From Pristionchus mayeri (taxonomy: Eukaryota; Nematoda; Chromadorea; Rhabditida; Neodiplogasteridae), in the NCBI GenBank assembly GCA_036245805.1, contig BTRK01000003.1, forward strand, positions 24,066,685 through 24,130,684: a stretch of 64,000 nucleotides of DNA, given 5' to 3'. The notes beneath the pieces were generated by a model. The model worked only from the letters and a program-made list of their open reading frames with translations. It did not search any database and was not told where the DNA came from. Shown here piece by piece: positions 47,101-58,500 of the stretch; positions within the stretch are counted from its first letter, which is position 1, and each line of letters begins with the position of its first letter. A program made the translations under genes and the position numbers.

Positions 47101-47795
47101 GGAAGACGAGAGTGGAATCGGAAGAGAGGCCTTTCTCCTACACACTCCCTTCCTCGGCCAGACAATCACAGTGTCAGTCATATCCGTGTAACAGAACACA
47201 GAATGAAATCGAGCTTGTTCGGTTAGAACAGATTTACTTAGATTGAAAAATTACTTGTTAGTTACGTTGTATTTTGTGGTGGCTTATTGGATGCAGTAGC
47301 GGGTTTAGTACTTGCTCTTTACCTAGGTAGATGACCTTTGGATCCGTCGTAGGTAGAGAGAGTGTGGATTGCAGCTCGTAACTCGGATGATTCGATGACT
47401 CGTTCTGTGGTGGGAATGTACTCTGCGAATAGGGCTCAGACGAAGGCATCGGCACTCGATAGAGATGTCATCTACGCACCCGACCAAGTGATCAGTCAGT
47501 TACTCCGCCCTCTATCTGCGAGATGCAAATAGTACGATTGGTCAATTCATGAGATGCCATTATTCTTATGACCGATGTTTGCTTGCTATACTGATTCTTA
47601 TCCCAACCTAAATCCTCTTCTATACTATCTGGAATTCAGCCTAAGCATCGTTTAAAGATAGTTGACAACAGATTGAAGGACTCGCAAGAGATGAATGACC
47701 CTGTTTTAGCGAATCATCCTCGCAAATTGTCGTTCGGAGAGGAAGAAGGGAGGGAAGTGAAGGGAGGACAGACAGACTCAGGCATCGGTATCTAA
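38122..47795 (+). CDS. clip-1: CLIP-type CAP-Gly microtubule-binding protein
   Basis: Plus-end tracking protein: a CAP-Gly head binds EB1 and tubulin C-termini, and a coiled coil dimerises. The single CAP-Gly is split: exon 1 gives GRRVEVDGVGEGTLRYLGGV and FCGIELDQPTGKHDGTFQG, and after a 1.44-kb intron the second part (from 39816) reads GFSYFSCPSLHGIFAPLYKV in matching phase. Serine/proline-rich linkers follow (VCTPSPTHSTMHTSQSSMAS; basic, proline-rich blocks at 41340-42960). Coiled-coil exons then run from 43560 to 46930, for example LGDASRAVDALGITLNRVMK, NEKAIVSLREEWKGQLEERE, ALLDEKNAESERALEELMKE, ELEISKLKHKVTELKLQLDQ and RTQVDVLQFQLGLNNENESE. An acidic/serine C-terminus (LANHPRKLSFGEEEGR) ends DSGIGI at 47795. 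The usual GKNDG is GKHDG here. No second CAP-Gly or C-terminal zinc knuckle was seen. The start choice is tentative. Confidence 0.75.
38520..38746. repeat. 227-bp fold-back in CLIP intron 1
   Basis: Arms of about 90 bp: TGATGCCGTGGAAAAAGTAA at 38521 pairs with the region ending CTTTTTCCACGGCAT at 38745. GAGGAAATATTTGAATTCCC and TATCTCGACTCCCAGTAGA are mirrored on the right. The spacer is about 38615-38650. Confidence 0.85.
42126..42370. repeat. 32-bp minisatellite, seven copies
   Basis: GACTGGTAGAGAGAGGGAGG starts at 42149 and recurs at exactly 32-bp steps (42181, 42213, 42245, 42277, 42309, 42341). Copies are nearly identical (one has GAGTG, one GAGAGAGAG). It lies in a CLIP-gene intron. 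The minus-strand serine/leucine frame through it is an artefact of the repeat. Confidence 0.95.
45605..45860. repeat. GC-rich hairpin with facing poly-C and poly-G tracts
   Basis: A C run of about 19 (45690-45708) and a G run of about 21 (45734-45754) flank CACCCGGACCCAGCTGTTGG, so the strand can fold on itself. The flanks repeat TGCGACCCTCCGG at about 45659 and 45803, and CCATGGCATTGACG / CGTCAATACCATGTG form a second small inverted repeat (45757-45794). It lies in a CLIP intron. Confidence 0.75.
46517..46613. repeat. 97-bp palindrome in a CLIP intron
   Basis: GGCACTAGGTCGGATGAGAA at 46519 is mirrored to about 46611, and the centre CCGCCTTTGATATATCAAAG leaves no real loop. A few mismatches only. 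Confidence 0.9.
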
Positions 47796-48065
47796 CTACT
47801 CGTGATCTCCCCTTCACTCGATCTCATTCTTCCATTCGTGTATTCTCCCTTCCCTCCGCGTGCTCCCCCCCCCCCTCCCCTTCCCCCCTGCTTCACTTTC
47901 GTGTACCATTCGACCCGCCTTTATCATCATCATTTATGTTATTTGTAAACACTCGCTAATGACCATAGGATAAGAAGATAAAGCTATATCAGTGATCCTT
48001 CGTTTCAGCGACTCGCGATCAAACGGTCCCCAATATCGAACCTCGTCCTTACTTCCTTCTTGCAT

Positions 48066-48258
48066 TAAAGTTACCGGACGAGGAGAAAATTGACCCCATA
48101 TTTTTTGTCCTCCATCGAATAGCCGAAGGCTGATTTAGTTGAAAATGAATATACTAATATGCTAAAAATCAATAATAGCCTCAAGGGGCGCTCTCTCACT
48201 TTTGCATACTCTCTCGTGCACGCGACGAGATCAGGGTTTCGTCCTCGTCCGGTAACTT
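48066..48258. repeat. Short TIR element (about 190 bp)
   Basis: TTAAAGTTACCGGACGAGGA at 48065 pairs with TCCTCGTCCGGTAACTTTAA ending at 48259. The inner sequence has no gene. MITE-like. Confidence 0.65.
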
Positions 48259-48544
48259 TAAATAACATCTTTAAACTTAGCATAGGCATTGTGGGTTGCA
48301 CGGTGCCGAGCGTGCAAAAATGAAAATTGGCCGCTTTTTCCAAAACTATTTCCCGGATGAATTTGCAGACGCAATTTTTAGCTCGTATTTATATGAAAAT
48401 ATTATTTTAGTTATACCAGGATATACAGAACATGCCTATCTATCAGCTAGAAGACATCTCTGTAGACTTATTACTAATAATGCTAAGTGGCGACAGAAAA
48501 TGTCAAATTTCATCTGACTTCTATGACCTACCACCGCCTTCCCG

Positions 48545-48850
48545 GGCTTTCCCACCTAACCAAACCAATCCTATCATACCAGCCATGCACTAAGCTTTCA
48601 CCCAGTGTATAACACTAGAGTTGGCAGTCGTTCGGAAGTGGTGATATTTAAGCTTGAATAACGAAAACCAGCTAAAATCGGGGTTATTCTTACCTCTCCG
48701 AGACCGTAGGCTTTCCCACCTAACCAAACCACTTGTTTCGAATTGGCCATGCACTGGGATATCACGCAATGTATAACACCAGCCTTGATAGCCGTTCGGA
48801 AGTACTGATATTTCCACTTGAATGACCAACACTAAACTTTTGCAAATCGC
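48545..48850. repeat. Two tandem copies of a 164-bp unit
   Basis: GGCTTTCCCACCTAACCAAA starts at 48545 and again at 48709. Shared downstream markers include GCCATGCACT, AATGTATAACACCAG-like and CCGTTCGGAAGT. The copies differ at scattered bases, so the duplication is old. Confidence 0.8.
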
Positions 48851-49366
48851 TAATTAATCTTTTCTCTTCTGTGAAAAGAACATTAGAATCAAACCTATCC
48901 TATTGAAAGTGCATGTGTCATATTCATAAGAAATAAAATTCAATATAAACGTAGGGACAGCAGGCAGGTTTCTTCAAAATGCTTCAAAAAATAAAATACA
49001 CATAAAATCCAACGATTTAGGAGTGGCCGATACGATTTCGACAACAAAAAATTAAAAATTGTGCGAAATAACTTACTTATGCGAATTAACAAAATTAGCG
49101 CTGATCAGCGCGCTGAGGCGAAGGTACAGTACCCCTCCGCCTGAACATTGACCTAATCAGCAACTGACTTTTTATCTTCGCATTTTTCATTATTTATTTT
49201 TCTTCATTTTTGAATTAAAATTACATGAAAATATGTTTTCATATAATTTTAACAGGCACGTTAAGTATCGTCATCATGATTTGACAGTGTGGAATGACAT
49301 AGAGACCAAGTAAAATGAACGTTTCCAAAATCGCGTATTTGGAGAATTCAAATCAAGATATTTGGC

Positions 49367-49469
49367 ATTGCTCCGCTTGTCCGATACACACACGACGCCG
49401 AAATGTGTACTATAGAGACATAGCGTTTTACTACTTGCAAAATTTAAGGTCGGACAAGCGGAGCAAGGC
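49367..49469. repeat. Short inverted repeat
   Basis: CATTGCTCCGCTTGTCCGA at 49367 is mirrored by TCGGACAAGCGGAGCAAGG at 49451. The roughly 65-nt spacer has no further structure that I can see. Confidence 0.6.
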
Positions 49470-50890
49470 AATTATCGATCGAAAGAGTGCACACTGGAAA
49501 CATACTTTCCTAAATTGGCTATGAATCGCATTATACGGGCCTTAAAGTGGTCAAAATGATGTGGGAAGATAATTGGTACATGGAGAATTTATTCGGACAA
49601 GAAAAAATTATCTGTATCAAAAATAAAGTGTTGAAAACAGCTGAAAAAGATTTCAAAAGTTCAAAAAAGGATTGTAATCGCAAACTTTGTGTGCATGTGT
49701 CGAGATATCTGGATACTGTACTCTTGAAACCTCAAATGACCGCACTCTGCTGTCCCTATATAAACGTAGAAAAATAAATATTAACATTATTTTGCTAAGC
49801 CGATTGCATGTATGACCCAACTCACCGACACAACTCATTATTCCCAATTCAGTTTTGAAAGATCGCCGTATTTTTGTTATTTTAAATAATTTTTTATATT
49901 TCATTTTCCTAGATCATTTCAGCATCACTGATTACATACGTGTATTAAAGTTGCCCAACAACCGTGCAAAATTTTTAAATTGGCGCCTGAACAATACCTT
50001 ACCACGAATTGCATGAACATGCACTAAGTACCGTAATTTAAAATGCGCGGTTTGTTTAAATATTGTTTAATCGATTATGTGGGCTTAATATTGAAGTTTT
50101 TGCTGTTGAAATATATATTTCTACAACCGGGCGAGAAGCGAGGATGAATTTGGTATAGAACCGGGCTTGTTAACGCTAATTAGTGCACACAAAGTATTCA
50201 TGTTTCAAACCTCGCGGGAAAATCGGTCTTGATCAGGGTTGCGCAACACATGTTTTGAGGTCGATTCTGTGACTGATTATTGATTTTCTGATTTTATTAG
50301 TATTGCATTTCTACTAGTCTCTTTTATGTCTATCAGTTTCAGGAATAAAAATATAGGCCATTTTGACGGTTGTTAGGTAACTTTAAAAGAAAATATTTAT
50401 TTAGCGCCTTTGTATAATGCCCATTGCCCTTGCTATTTAAACTTTCACCTTTTCTCCCTCTTCATTCCTTTTTTTTTCTGATCCTGGAACACCTAGTACA
50501 GAACAATATCTCCGCTTTGAGATTATTTACATGCAAAATCAGGCACTTTCCAAGAACCCTAGCAAGCATTCAGTCAAATTCAATTTTGTGACTGAAATTT
50601 TGTGTTTTTAGTTTAATTTAAAGGAATATTTCAAATGGAGATTGCAAAAAAAGCTCTAAGAAAGTTCATGTGTTAGTCTGAAAAAAGAAAAAGCAGAAAA
50701 AAAATTCAGAGAGCATTATCACTCGTCGTTTTATATACTTCATAGACTCGACCTAGTGCCGTTTACATGTATCAACAATAAGAAAATAAATAGATCATCC
50801 GATCATTACGACAATTTTAACCACTCAAAGGAACAATTTTATAAGGACAGCACTAACAAATAGGCACAATAAATCTGTTAGAATATTGTA

Positions 50891-53772
50891 CTACATAACT
50901 GGCGAATGACTGAATGTACACTTATCGTTCATAGGACATCCATCTGGATGATTAGCGTGAAACCAACAGAGGGATTTCCTCAATCTTCCCTCGGGTGCAC
51001 ATCTAGTTTCCTCTCGCCAATCACGGAGAGACACTGTTCCCGATACTACCTGATGGATAAGTAACCTTCGAAGGATGAGAAGGGAAGGGCCACTCACCTT
51101 GAAGATCTGATGCTGATTCTTGAGGAAAGTCTGTACACCTCCACACTGCTCTTTCATCATCTTCTTCTCATGGGGAGAAAGGAGAGAGACAATTTGAGGG
51201 AGAGTGAGAGTCTGGCCCTTCCTCCATCTACATCCATCTCCCATCACTTCCTTTCCCACCAAATACTCACTCCTCTCCTTTTTCTTCTCCTTCCATCAAT
51301 CGTTTGACTATTCGCTCGATCAGTGCCTCTCGGGCTTCTTTTCCCATTCCAGAGCAATTACGCACCTGCCTTATTTGTATGACTATCGTCTTCTACCTAT
51401 ATTAAGTTATTCATGCACTGCACTACTCTATAGTGGCTTCCATTTAGTTCTCACTCAAGATGCTTGTCTATCGTAGGGAGCGTACCTTCTCCTGCTTGGC
51501 TCTAGCAATGAATACTCGTCCCTTCTTGCTCTCCTCCAGTAATCGATCGATTTCTTCCTCTAGATCCTCTCTCAGTCCATTAGGAGGCACAGTGCACACA
51601 AGCGCCGTCTCAACCATCCCCACCCACTGCATTACAATAACTAAAGACTCACTCTTTTCGTGCTGGGAATAGCCAGTTTGTCTATCTCCACAGTATACCC
51701 AAGTCGTTCGCTGATCTTCTTGACATAGAGTATCAACTCCTGCTCGAAGACATAGTAGTGTATAGAGTAGTAGATGGGAATGTTCACCTCATAGAGACTG
51801 GCGGTTCCCTTGCGAGGCAGTTTGCCGTAGAAGTCGAAAGGGCAGCAAGGGAGGAGGAAGAAGGGAAGGCAGCTACTGGAAAGAGACCTTCCATGTGGAA
51901 AGAGAGAGAGAGAGGATTCAAACCGAGCAGCCATAACTGGAATCCAAGGAGTGAGTTCATCGGAGTGATTTCCTATGAGGAAGTCTCCTCCCTCGGGAAG
52001 ACCACTCATTGAAGAGGAGGGATCGAGTGCACACTCCACTAACTCATCTCAAAGTTATTTCTCTCCTTACTGTATCTGGTTATTCAATTAAAACGAGATA
52101 CAATAAAATGCAGGCGTTTAAGCACATTAATTGAGATGATGTAACATTGCAGAAAAAAGAGGAGTTCGTTTCTAAACCAAATGATTAGTAATGTTTGGTG
52201 CTTGCCTTGAGGGAACATTCCCTTCCATGTCTTCCTCTCTCGGAGATCTACTCCACACCCAGAATAACCCAAATTATTGAGCAGATGGACTAGTAGGCCT
52301 GTAAAAAGGAGGAGAGGGTAATGACAGGATAAGCGGCAAACCGTTTCCACACCCAACATCAACGAATCGTTTTGGGCGTACGTTTCGTGATGTCCAAAGA
52401 ACCTTAATGATTCTTGTAGGTTGAGGGACAACGCAACTCACTGAAAGGTATGTGGCGATTCCACAATCTTCGAATACGAATTTTTCAGCCGACGTTTTGT
52501 CGATCCAGTTCTTAATTGGTCGTATAGATCATAGATCAGCTTTCCACGAACCTTAGCTACTTCCCTTCCAAATTGATCTTTGATCTCTCGATAGTTTCTA
52601 GTGTATTCTTCCACTCCAATGAGTGAGTTTGTTCCCTCACAAAGACGCACTCGATTCTTATCTGCACGTCAGCATGAGATATCGATATGAGAGTAGTCTA
52701 TCAAATACCGAATGTCCCGTTTACGATGTTATCGATCCATCGAATTATGGACGGGATCAGACATTTCTCCATCCAACTAACATTCTCGTTCATGTCGTAA
52801 AGTATACTGATGGATATTCTAAAGAATTAACATTCTCTGAGCATACGCCTCAGGAGGACTTACTCGTCTGCATTCACTTCTCTCAATTGGAGAGTATAGG
52901 GGAAAGGAACATGCGGATTCTTCCCCTCATCCAAGCAAATGGAAGTGAATCTCGCCGCAGTTTCATCTCAAACGGATATTGTTATTCAGGAGGGCGACTG
53001 AAGAGACCTTTAATCACAGTGCACACAGCATAGCACTCTTGGGAGAATATCGCCACTTTGCTGATCAGTTTGTGAATCTGTTATTAGGAGGATTCATGTA
53101 CTCAAGGGAAGGAGATCATAGATCACTCACGATTCCCTCTGCCACTCCGGCCCTCTCAAGAATTTCATCCTTCCGTGTGTCGTGTTCACTTATCTCAACT
53201 GATCCGCTAAGTCTACGGTTGACTGTGTAGATCTTGGTTGTGATAATATCGATTAGCTGAAATTCGGGCCCTATCATCCGAAAAAAGGAAAGACCACAAG
53301 GATAGGCAAGTTTCTGAACGATACATAGAAAATGATCAGATTATAAGAACTTCCAATTTTATCGTCATTTTACAAGGCTTTGTGGATTTATGAGCTCATA
53401 ATGGGCGATCTCTACAACCTTTTCCGAGGCGTTCCGAGAGTCCACAACCACCCAGACATCCACCAACTTTTTGCTGATTTGAAAAAGTGTTTTTTCAATC
53501 CCCTTTTTGTCTCGTTAAAAAAAACTACCACTGATCCTTGTTGCCTTCCCTTGCTAGCCCCTTTGACCTACTTCATACAGAAGCGAATCGACGCTCAGTT
53601 TCCTCTGTCCTAGAGCCACACGATAAGAATGAAGACTGGTACCTCCCTCCGATGTAATCATCTGCACTTTCCACCTTCCAATCATCTCCTTTCTGAGAGC
53701 GATAGATGCAGTGGATTCAAACCAGACAATTTGAGAGATTAAAGACCAAATTTTGAATGCATGTACACACAT
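50891..53772 (-). CDS. TRMT44: tRNA(Ser) Um44 2'-O-methyltransferase (TRM44)
   Basis: AdoMet-dependent enzyme that methylates the 2'-O of uridine 44 in serine tRNA. The catalytic region is clear: NWIDKTSAEKFVFEDCGIAT, then the AdoMet motif FVDVGCGNG split by an intron and continuing LLVHLLNNLGYSGCGVDLRE, then LIGNHSDELTPWIPVMAARF and FLLPCCPFDFYGK, followed by IPSTKRV. Downstream exons give GRVFIARAKQEKVRSL-type sequence and FLKNQHQIFKV. The C-terminus has a CCCH finger (C-x9-C-x5-C-x3-H, core HPDGCPMNDKC) as in animal homologues, and the gene ends at 50891. The N-terminal exons (from about 53772: VWFESTASIALRKEMIGRWK; KKLVDVWVVVDSRNASEKVV; GSVEISEHDTRKDEILERAG) are less certain. One join uses a 42-nt intron. 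Confidence 0.85.
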
Positions 53773-53842
53773 TTTATCTTTTCATAACATTTATTTATAC
53801 ACAAATTTACTCTAATCAGGGGAATATTAAGAGTAAGAATAG

Positions 53843-55018
53843 TTAATATATGGATTGGACTGGGCCTGTGAAAAACTGCTCCATCCGTCCCATTCGAGAC
53901 TCACGAGCTGCTCTTTCCCTTTCAGTCTGCCGTCCCTTCTTCACTTCTTCAGACGAAAGCATCTGAAACAAACTAATAAAAGCAGAATAGTCAATCCCTC
54001 CTCTCCTTCGAATCTAAGAGGGTTTTTTGCACTGTTCTAACCAAAATTTTAGGGCTTCAGGTTTATGTTTTCGCGGGTTAAGTTTTACGGCATAGGTTTC
54101 AGGTTAGATTTAGATACTTAGGTGCCGTACACAGTGAGCACTTGAATCCAGGAATATGCTCTACTCCACGCCTCTTTTCGACCAATTTTCCCTCTCTCGC
54201 AGAAAAATACCTTCTTGACAATGAGCGTCTTCCCTCCTAAAATGTGCACACTGTCCACTGCATCATCCACCGATTTCTCCGATTCAAAAGTTACGATGGC
54301 ATAAAGACAAGGGCCAGAACGAACGGCCTTCTGCAACGAGACAAATGTGAGCACAAATATAATGGCCTACCTCAATATGAATAGATTTGATCTGTCCTGA
54401 GTTAGAAAAGTGCGGTCGAAGAAGTGTTTCGTCGATATCATCAAATCCAGTGAGTGAAACAAAGAGACGTTTCGATGGGAGAGAGAACTCAAAATTATCC
54501 GTGTGATCCTACAAAGTTCTTGCATATAAGAATTTAGGAACACGAAAGTTACGCTCGAACATCCCAACGCCAGGGTCAATTCAACGGCAATCATCAAGAT
54601 ATGTCAGTTTCCAAAGTGGGTAGGAAAAATGTCAAAGTTAAAAGATGAGACGTAGAAAGAATTCTCACCGACCAAATGCATTTTGTGACGCAAAACGTAC
54701 TTGATTCATTCGCTCCACATGAATACGGCCTCCATTTAGTGTGTGAACGATACTGGCCACCCTTTGGCAAACTGCAGGAGTACAAAATGAGACAAAACCG
54801 AATCTCTTGCTCTCTCCGTTTTCCTACAACGAATGGAATTAGTCAAATATTAACGACAAGAGAGAAGAAGTAATAGATTAACTCACTTTTATGACTCTGC
54901 ATTCCTCTAAAGCACCGAACTGGGAGAAGTACATAGATAGGATCTCATCATCTACACTCGGAGGAAGGCCTTCAACATACATTCGGGAGCCGCGTTGAGG
55001 GAGAAGTGGTAACGCCAT
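53843..55018 (-). CDS. RRM-containing RNA-binding protein
   Basis: Two RNA-recognition motifs are visible; I do not recognise the subfamily. The start at 55018 reads MALPLLPQRGSRMYVEGLPP. RRM1 has RNP2 MYVEGLP, FSQFGALEECRVIK, and after an intron RNP1 KRFGFVSF, then IVHTLNGGRIHVERMNQVRF. RRM2 has RNP2 KRLFVSLTGFDDIDETLLRP, FSNSGQIKSIHIE, RNP1-like CLYAIVTFES, then SVDDAVDSVHILGGKTLIVK. The C-terminus is basic and glutamate-rich (LSSEEVKKGRQTERERAARE) and ends FFTGPVQSIY. RNP1 of RRM2 is divergent. The gene stops 71 bp before the likely TRM44 start on the same strand, with a minus-strand AATAAA near 53790, which fits an operon pair. Confidence 0.75.
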
Positions 55019-55120
55019 TCTAAACTACTACGAGATAGTAATATATGTATGCGCCTCTAAATTATGAAAGGAATTTAGTTAATCAAATTCTAAGAACGGT
55101 ACTTACATTTTTTTTAAAAA

Positions 55121-55410
55121 TTAGCTCAAACAAACGTCGCCGCCAATGCTGGGACAGGGTCTTTGCTAGAAAAAAAAATTTAAATATTTCTGGTCTTTCT
55201 TTAAGACATAGTGAAAGATGATAACTACAGAAACAACAACCCGAAAAGCAAAATTTAAAGAAATACTTTTAAAGAAAAAAGATAGAAACTTATACAGCTC
55301 AATGGTCCCAACGCGAAAACTCTTACCGAACGCGGCGTCTCTGTATCTTGCTTGGCTGGGTAGCGCGATTGAGGCGAGTTGTCCATCGGTGTAGTGGTTT
55401 CTGATGTCAT
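55121..55410 (-). other. 5' leader exons or short ORF upstream of the RRM gene
   Basis: An exon with MTSETTTPMDNSPQSRYPAK ends at a GTAAGA donor (about 55327). It can join in phase 0 to QRPCPSIGGDVCLS and a stop at 55121. A strong GTAAGT donor at about 55106 then leads to acceptors just before the RRM-gene ATG (55018). It could be a spliced leader region with a 42-codon upstream ORF, or a separate tiny gene. Confidence 0.35.
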
Positions 55411-55562
55411 GATCAAGTAAGCGGGATACGATTCACTGAACTGTTCCTATATTGCACGCCCTGATACCAAGAATCGCCCGAATATAATCGTCAATCGATT
55501 TCTACTGTCGCAGGTTAGATCAAATGCATTTGAGCGGTTACGATTGGCTTGAATTATTAAAG

Positions 55563-58500
55563 ATGGCGAAGAGGTCTCCCTCGTCAGACGCGGAAGATAG
55601 CAACTCTGCTGAAGATGAATGCAAGCCGATGCACAAACGGCAGCGACTGGTGGTCTTCGAGCCAGTTAGACTGGTCGCCGTGTCTGGAGTGGTAATTTTT
55701 ATTCGTATTTAGTATCATCAACAGTTTAATCGCTGTGTTTGCAGACAATAAGTGCAATTGTTCGTTTTATTCGAAATCGTTAATTAGATAGACATATACT
55801 TGAATGCCCTTGTGAATTTGAAAGTTTTACTTGTACCTTAATCTATGTCTAACTAATAGTCATTTGAATTGATTTTTTCATATTTTTTTGGATTTGATAG
55901 AAACATTTTCAAAAATGCAATCCAAGATAAGAAATGTTGACCACTTTGAAAGGCTTTTTAAATACTTTTCTATCGGTGATTTTCTTTAGCTAGCATATAC
56001 GTGACAGAAACTACTAAATGGAATTTATTGTTAATAGTTATATAAGGAAACATTGCTAATGTTGCTTCTCGCTTTCAGAGAAGTAAAAATTTTTGTATTT
56101 TTATATTAAAAGTATATGTAAGATCTTGGAAATGATGGTTAAAGCTCTTGTAGCAGTATTTTTTTTAAAAATTCAATATACTCCAAAATTAAAACTTGTT
56201 TAAAATATGTACTTCAGAATGACATCGACGAACGGGTTGACCGTTTCAAGTTGGCTAAACTGGGAGAGCGAACAAAGGTGCTTCAGAGAATGATAATCGA
56301 GAAAGATCGGCAAGTACGTTGGGTTCAAAATGTTTCTATTCCTGGATTTTGAACAATTTAATGAATTGTTTTTACAGATAGAACGATTAAGTGCTCGCCA
56401 GGATAAAGATGACAACACTCTGTGCATGGTCAATCGGCACTGGAATAGAGTAGGTTACCTATGATCAATTTTTGATGCTCTTTATCATAATATATCATTA
56501 AGTTTAGTGATGTTATTTATGTGATGTTAAGCTGGATGAGGATCTAGCGTTGTTCCGTACCCAATTGGGCATGGAGGAGGCTGCACGAGACGAGACTGAA
56601 CAGTCGACTGACTTCCTCTCTCAAATTGCTCAGTTGGAGGATGACGAGTGCGAGAAAGTGTACGATGCGCGAGTGAAATACACGTGAGACACTAAATGCT
56701 TACAAAACTAAATTTTAAAAAATTCAGACACCAGCTCGCTTCAAATGTCTCTGAAGCATTCACCCGAAGATCAGAGCAATTTGCGGGATTGACGAAGAAG
56801 TTGAAAGAGTTAATCAGCGGTATGAGAACATCAGTGATAATATTTGTTTTTTTTTATGTTTGCCTTTGTAGGAACGAAAGAGAAGACTGATCTATCTGAA
56901 GAAATAATAGATAAATTGAACAGTCTATCTGAGGAGAACAAGATCCTATCTCGGCAAAATCACAAGTTGCAATCGGAGAATAGAGATCTTAGTTTGAAGG
57001 TGTGTGATATCAGTATATAGTTATTTTACGATTTCTTTTAATAGTGGAAATTGTTTTCCTTCTCATATTGTACATACTAATTCAAATTTGCAAGCAGTGG
57101 AAAACATACGTGGGCAGGCAACGGCCCACAATTTTTACGAAGTTGTTCAGTTTCTCCAGTACTTTGGCTCAAAGTAGCCTGGCAAACAGTGATTCTAAAA
57201 ATCTAATGCATTTGATCCTAATCAAATGCCATCGGGAGAAAATCTACTGCCCGTGGGTGGGACGAAATTATCAACATTTTAGAAGTTGTTCAAATCTTCC
57301 AGAATGGTGGCTCAAAGTAGGCTATGGAACGGTCGTTCTAAAAATCTAATGCCTTTGGTCCTAATCAAATGAGATAATCTAATGCCCTCAAATTTGGGCC
57401 GGACCGTGCCCACCACTGGTGGAAAAGTATGTCCGAAATGGGATAACGCGGTCGGACCAGTGCAAAAGTCGAAAACATTTTTTTTCAATGAATTCAAATT
57501 TAAAACGTGCTCTCTTTCTACAGGTTTTTTTCACTTACCCTTTCGACCACTGGTTGTATGGTTTTATTTATAACTTTAAGAAAACGTAAATTTCTATTTC
57601 GCTTACTATTTTTGCTATGATTCCTGTAAAATCATTCTACCTCAACAGAAAATAGTTGGAAATCAGTTTAAAAAAAAGGAAATGTTGAAAGGCGTGAGAA
57701 AACTGGTCATAAAATTTAATTTGCCGGGTACTTGATATATCGTGTATTGCATTTATCGGATTCATAATAATTTTTATGTTTTAGATGAAGGAAAGAGATG
57801 ACAGGATATCTCTATTGGAGACGAAGAATGAAGAGATCAAAACTCAATTAGATGAGAAGGTTTTCGAAGTGCAAGTTGGTTTATCATTTCTATATTAAAG
57901 TAGTTTTTTTGAAAAGTAGAAGAAATAATTTAATTGCAGAAAAGTTGGAAACGGGAAGAGAAGGTGGAACGGCGATTATTAGAAATGGCTAAAGAGAAGA
58001 ATGTAAAGAAAGATAAGATTGAGAGTAATGGAAGTCAGTCAAATCATGCATACTGTGCTGCCAGTGGAGGTGGTCCAGGGACGAGCAACTCGGCCAAAGT
58101 GAGTACTCCCCCCCCCTCTCCCTGCATTCCTCGTGGTTTACAGGAAGAAGATCTCGTGAAAGAAGTGGAGATGCTCAAGGAAGTGTGCGCTACTCGGGAA
58201 CAGGAACTGAATGAATTGAATGATCAAGTTGCAGATTTATCTGCAGAAAGGGAGAAACTGGTCATGGATGTAAGTGACTTAAAAAATATTTTACTTTATT
58301 TAATACAACTTCTATTCAATTTTTTTAAAGAAAGTAAAGGTCTAGAAATATTTTGCAGTTGAAAAATCTTCCTGATGAAGTGATAAAAGAGACTGCGGAG
58401 TTCAAAAATCTTCAAATGTACTACACGTTCATGGTAGACGAGAATCAGAGGCTAAAGTGAGTTCTATCAACGACCAATTTTTCTATCTAATAGAGTTTTA

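Larger units (their letters stand above)
47796..50890. other. Convergent intergenic region, repeat-rich
   Basis: Between the converging CLIP and TRM44 genes. It holds a C-rich stretch at 47867-47886, three small repeat structures listed separately, and otherwise AT-rich sequence. The 76-codon frame at 49547-49777 and others show no conserved motif and no splice support. Nothing recognisable was seen in 49900-50880. Confidence 0.5.

Noticed and set aside
49547..49777. 76-codon frame MVKMMWEDNWYMENLFGQEK
   Set aside because: Isolated, no motif, no splice signals; in repeat-rich intergenic DNA.
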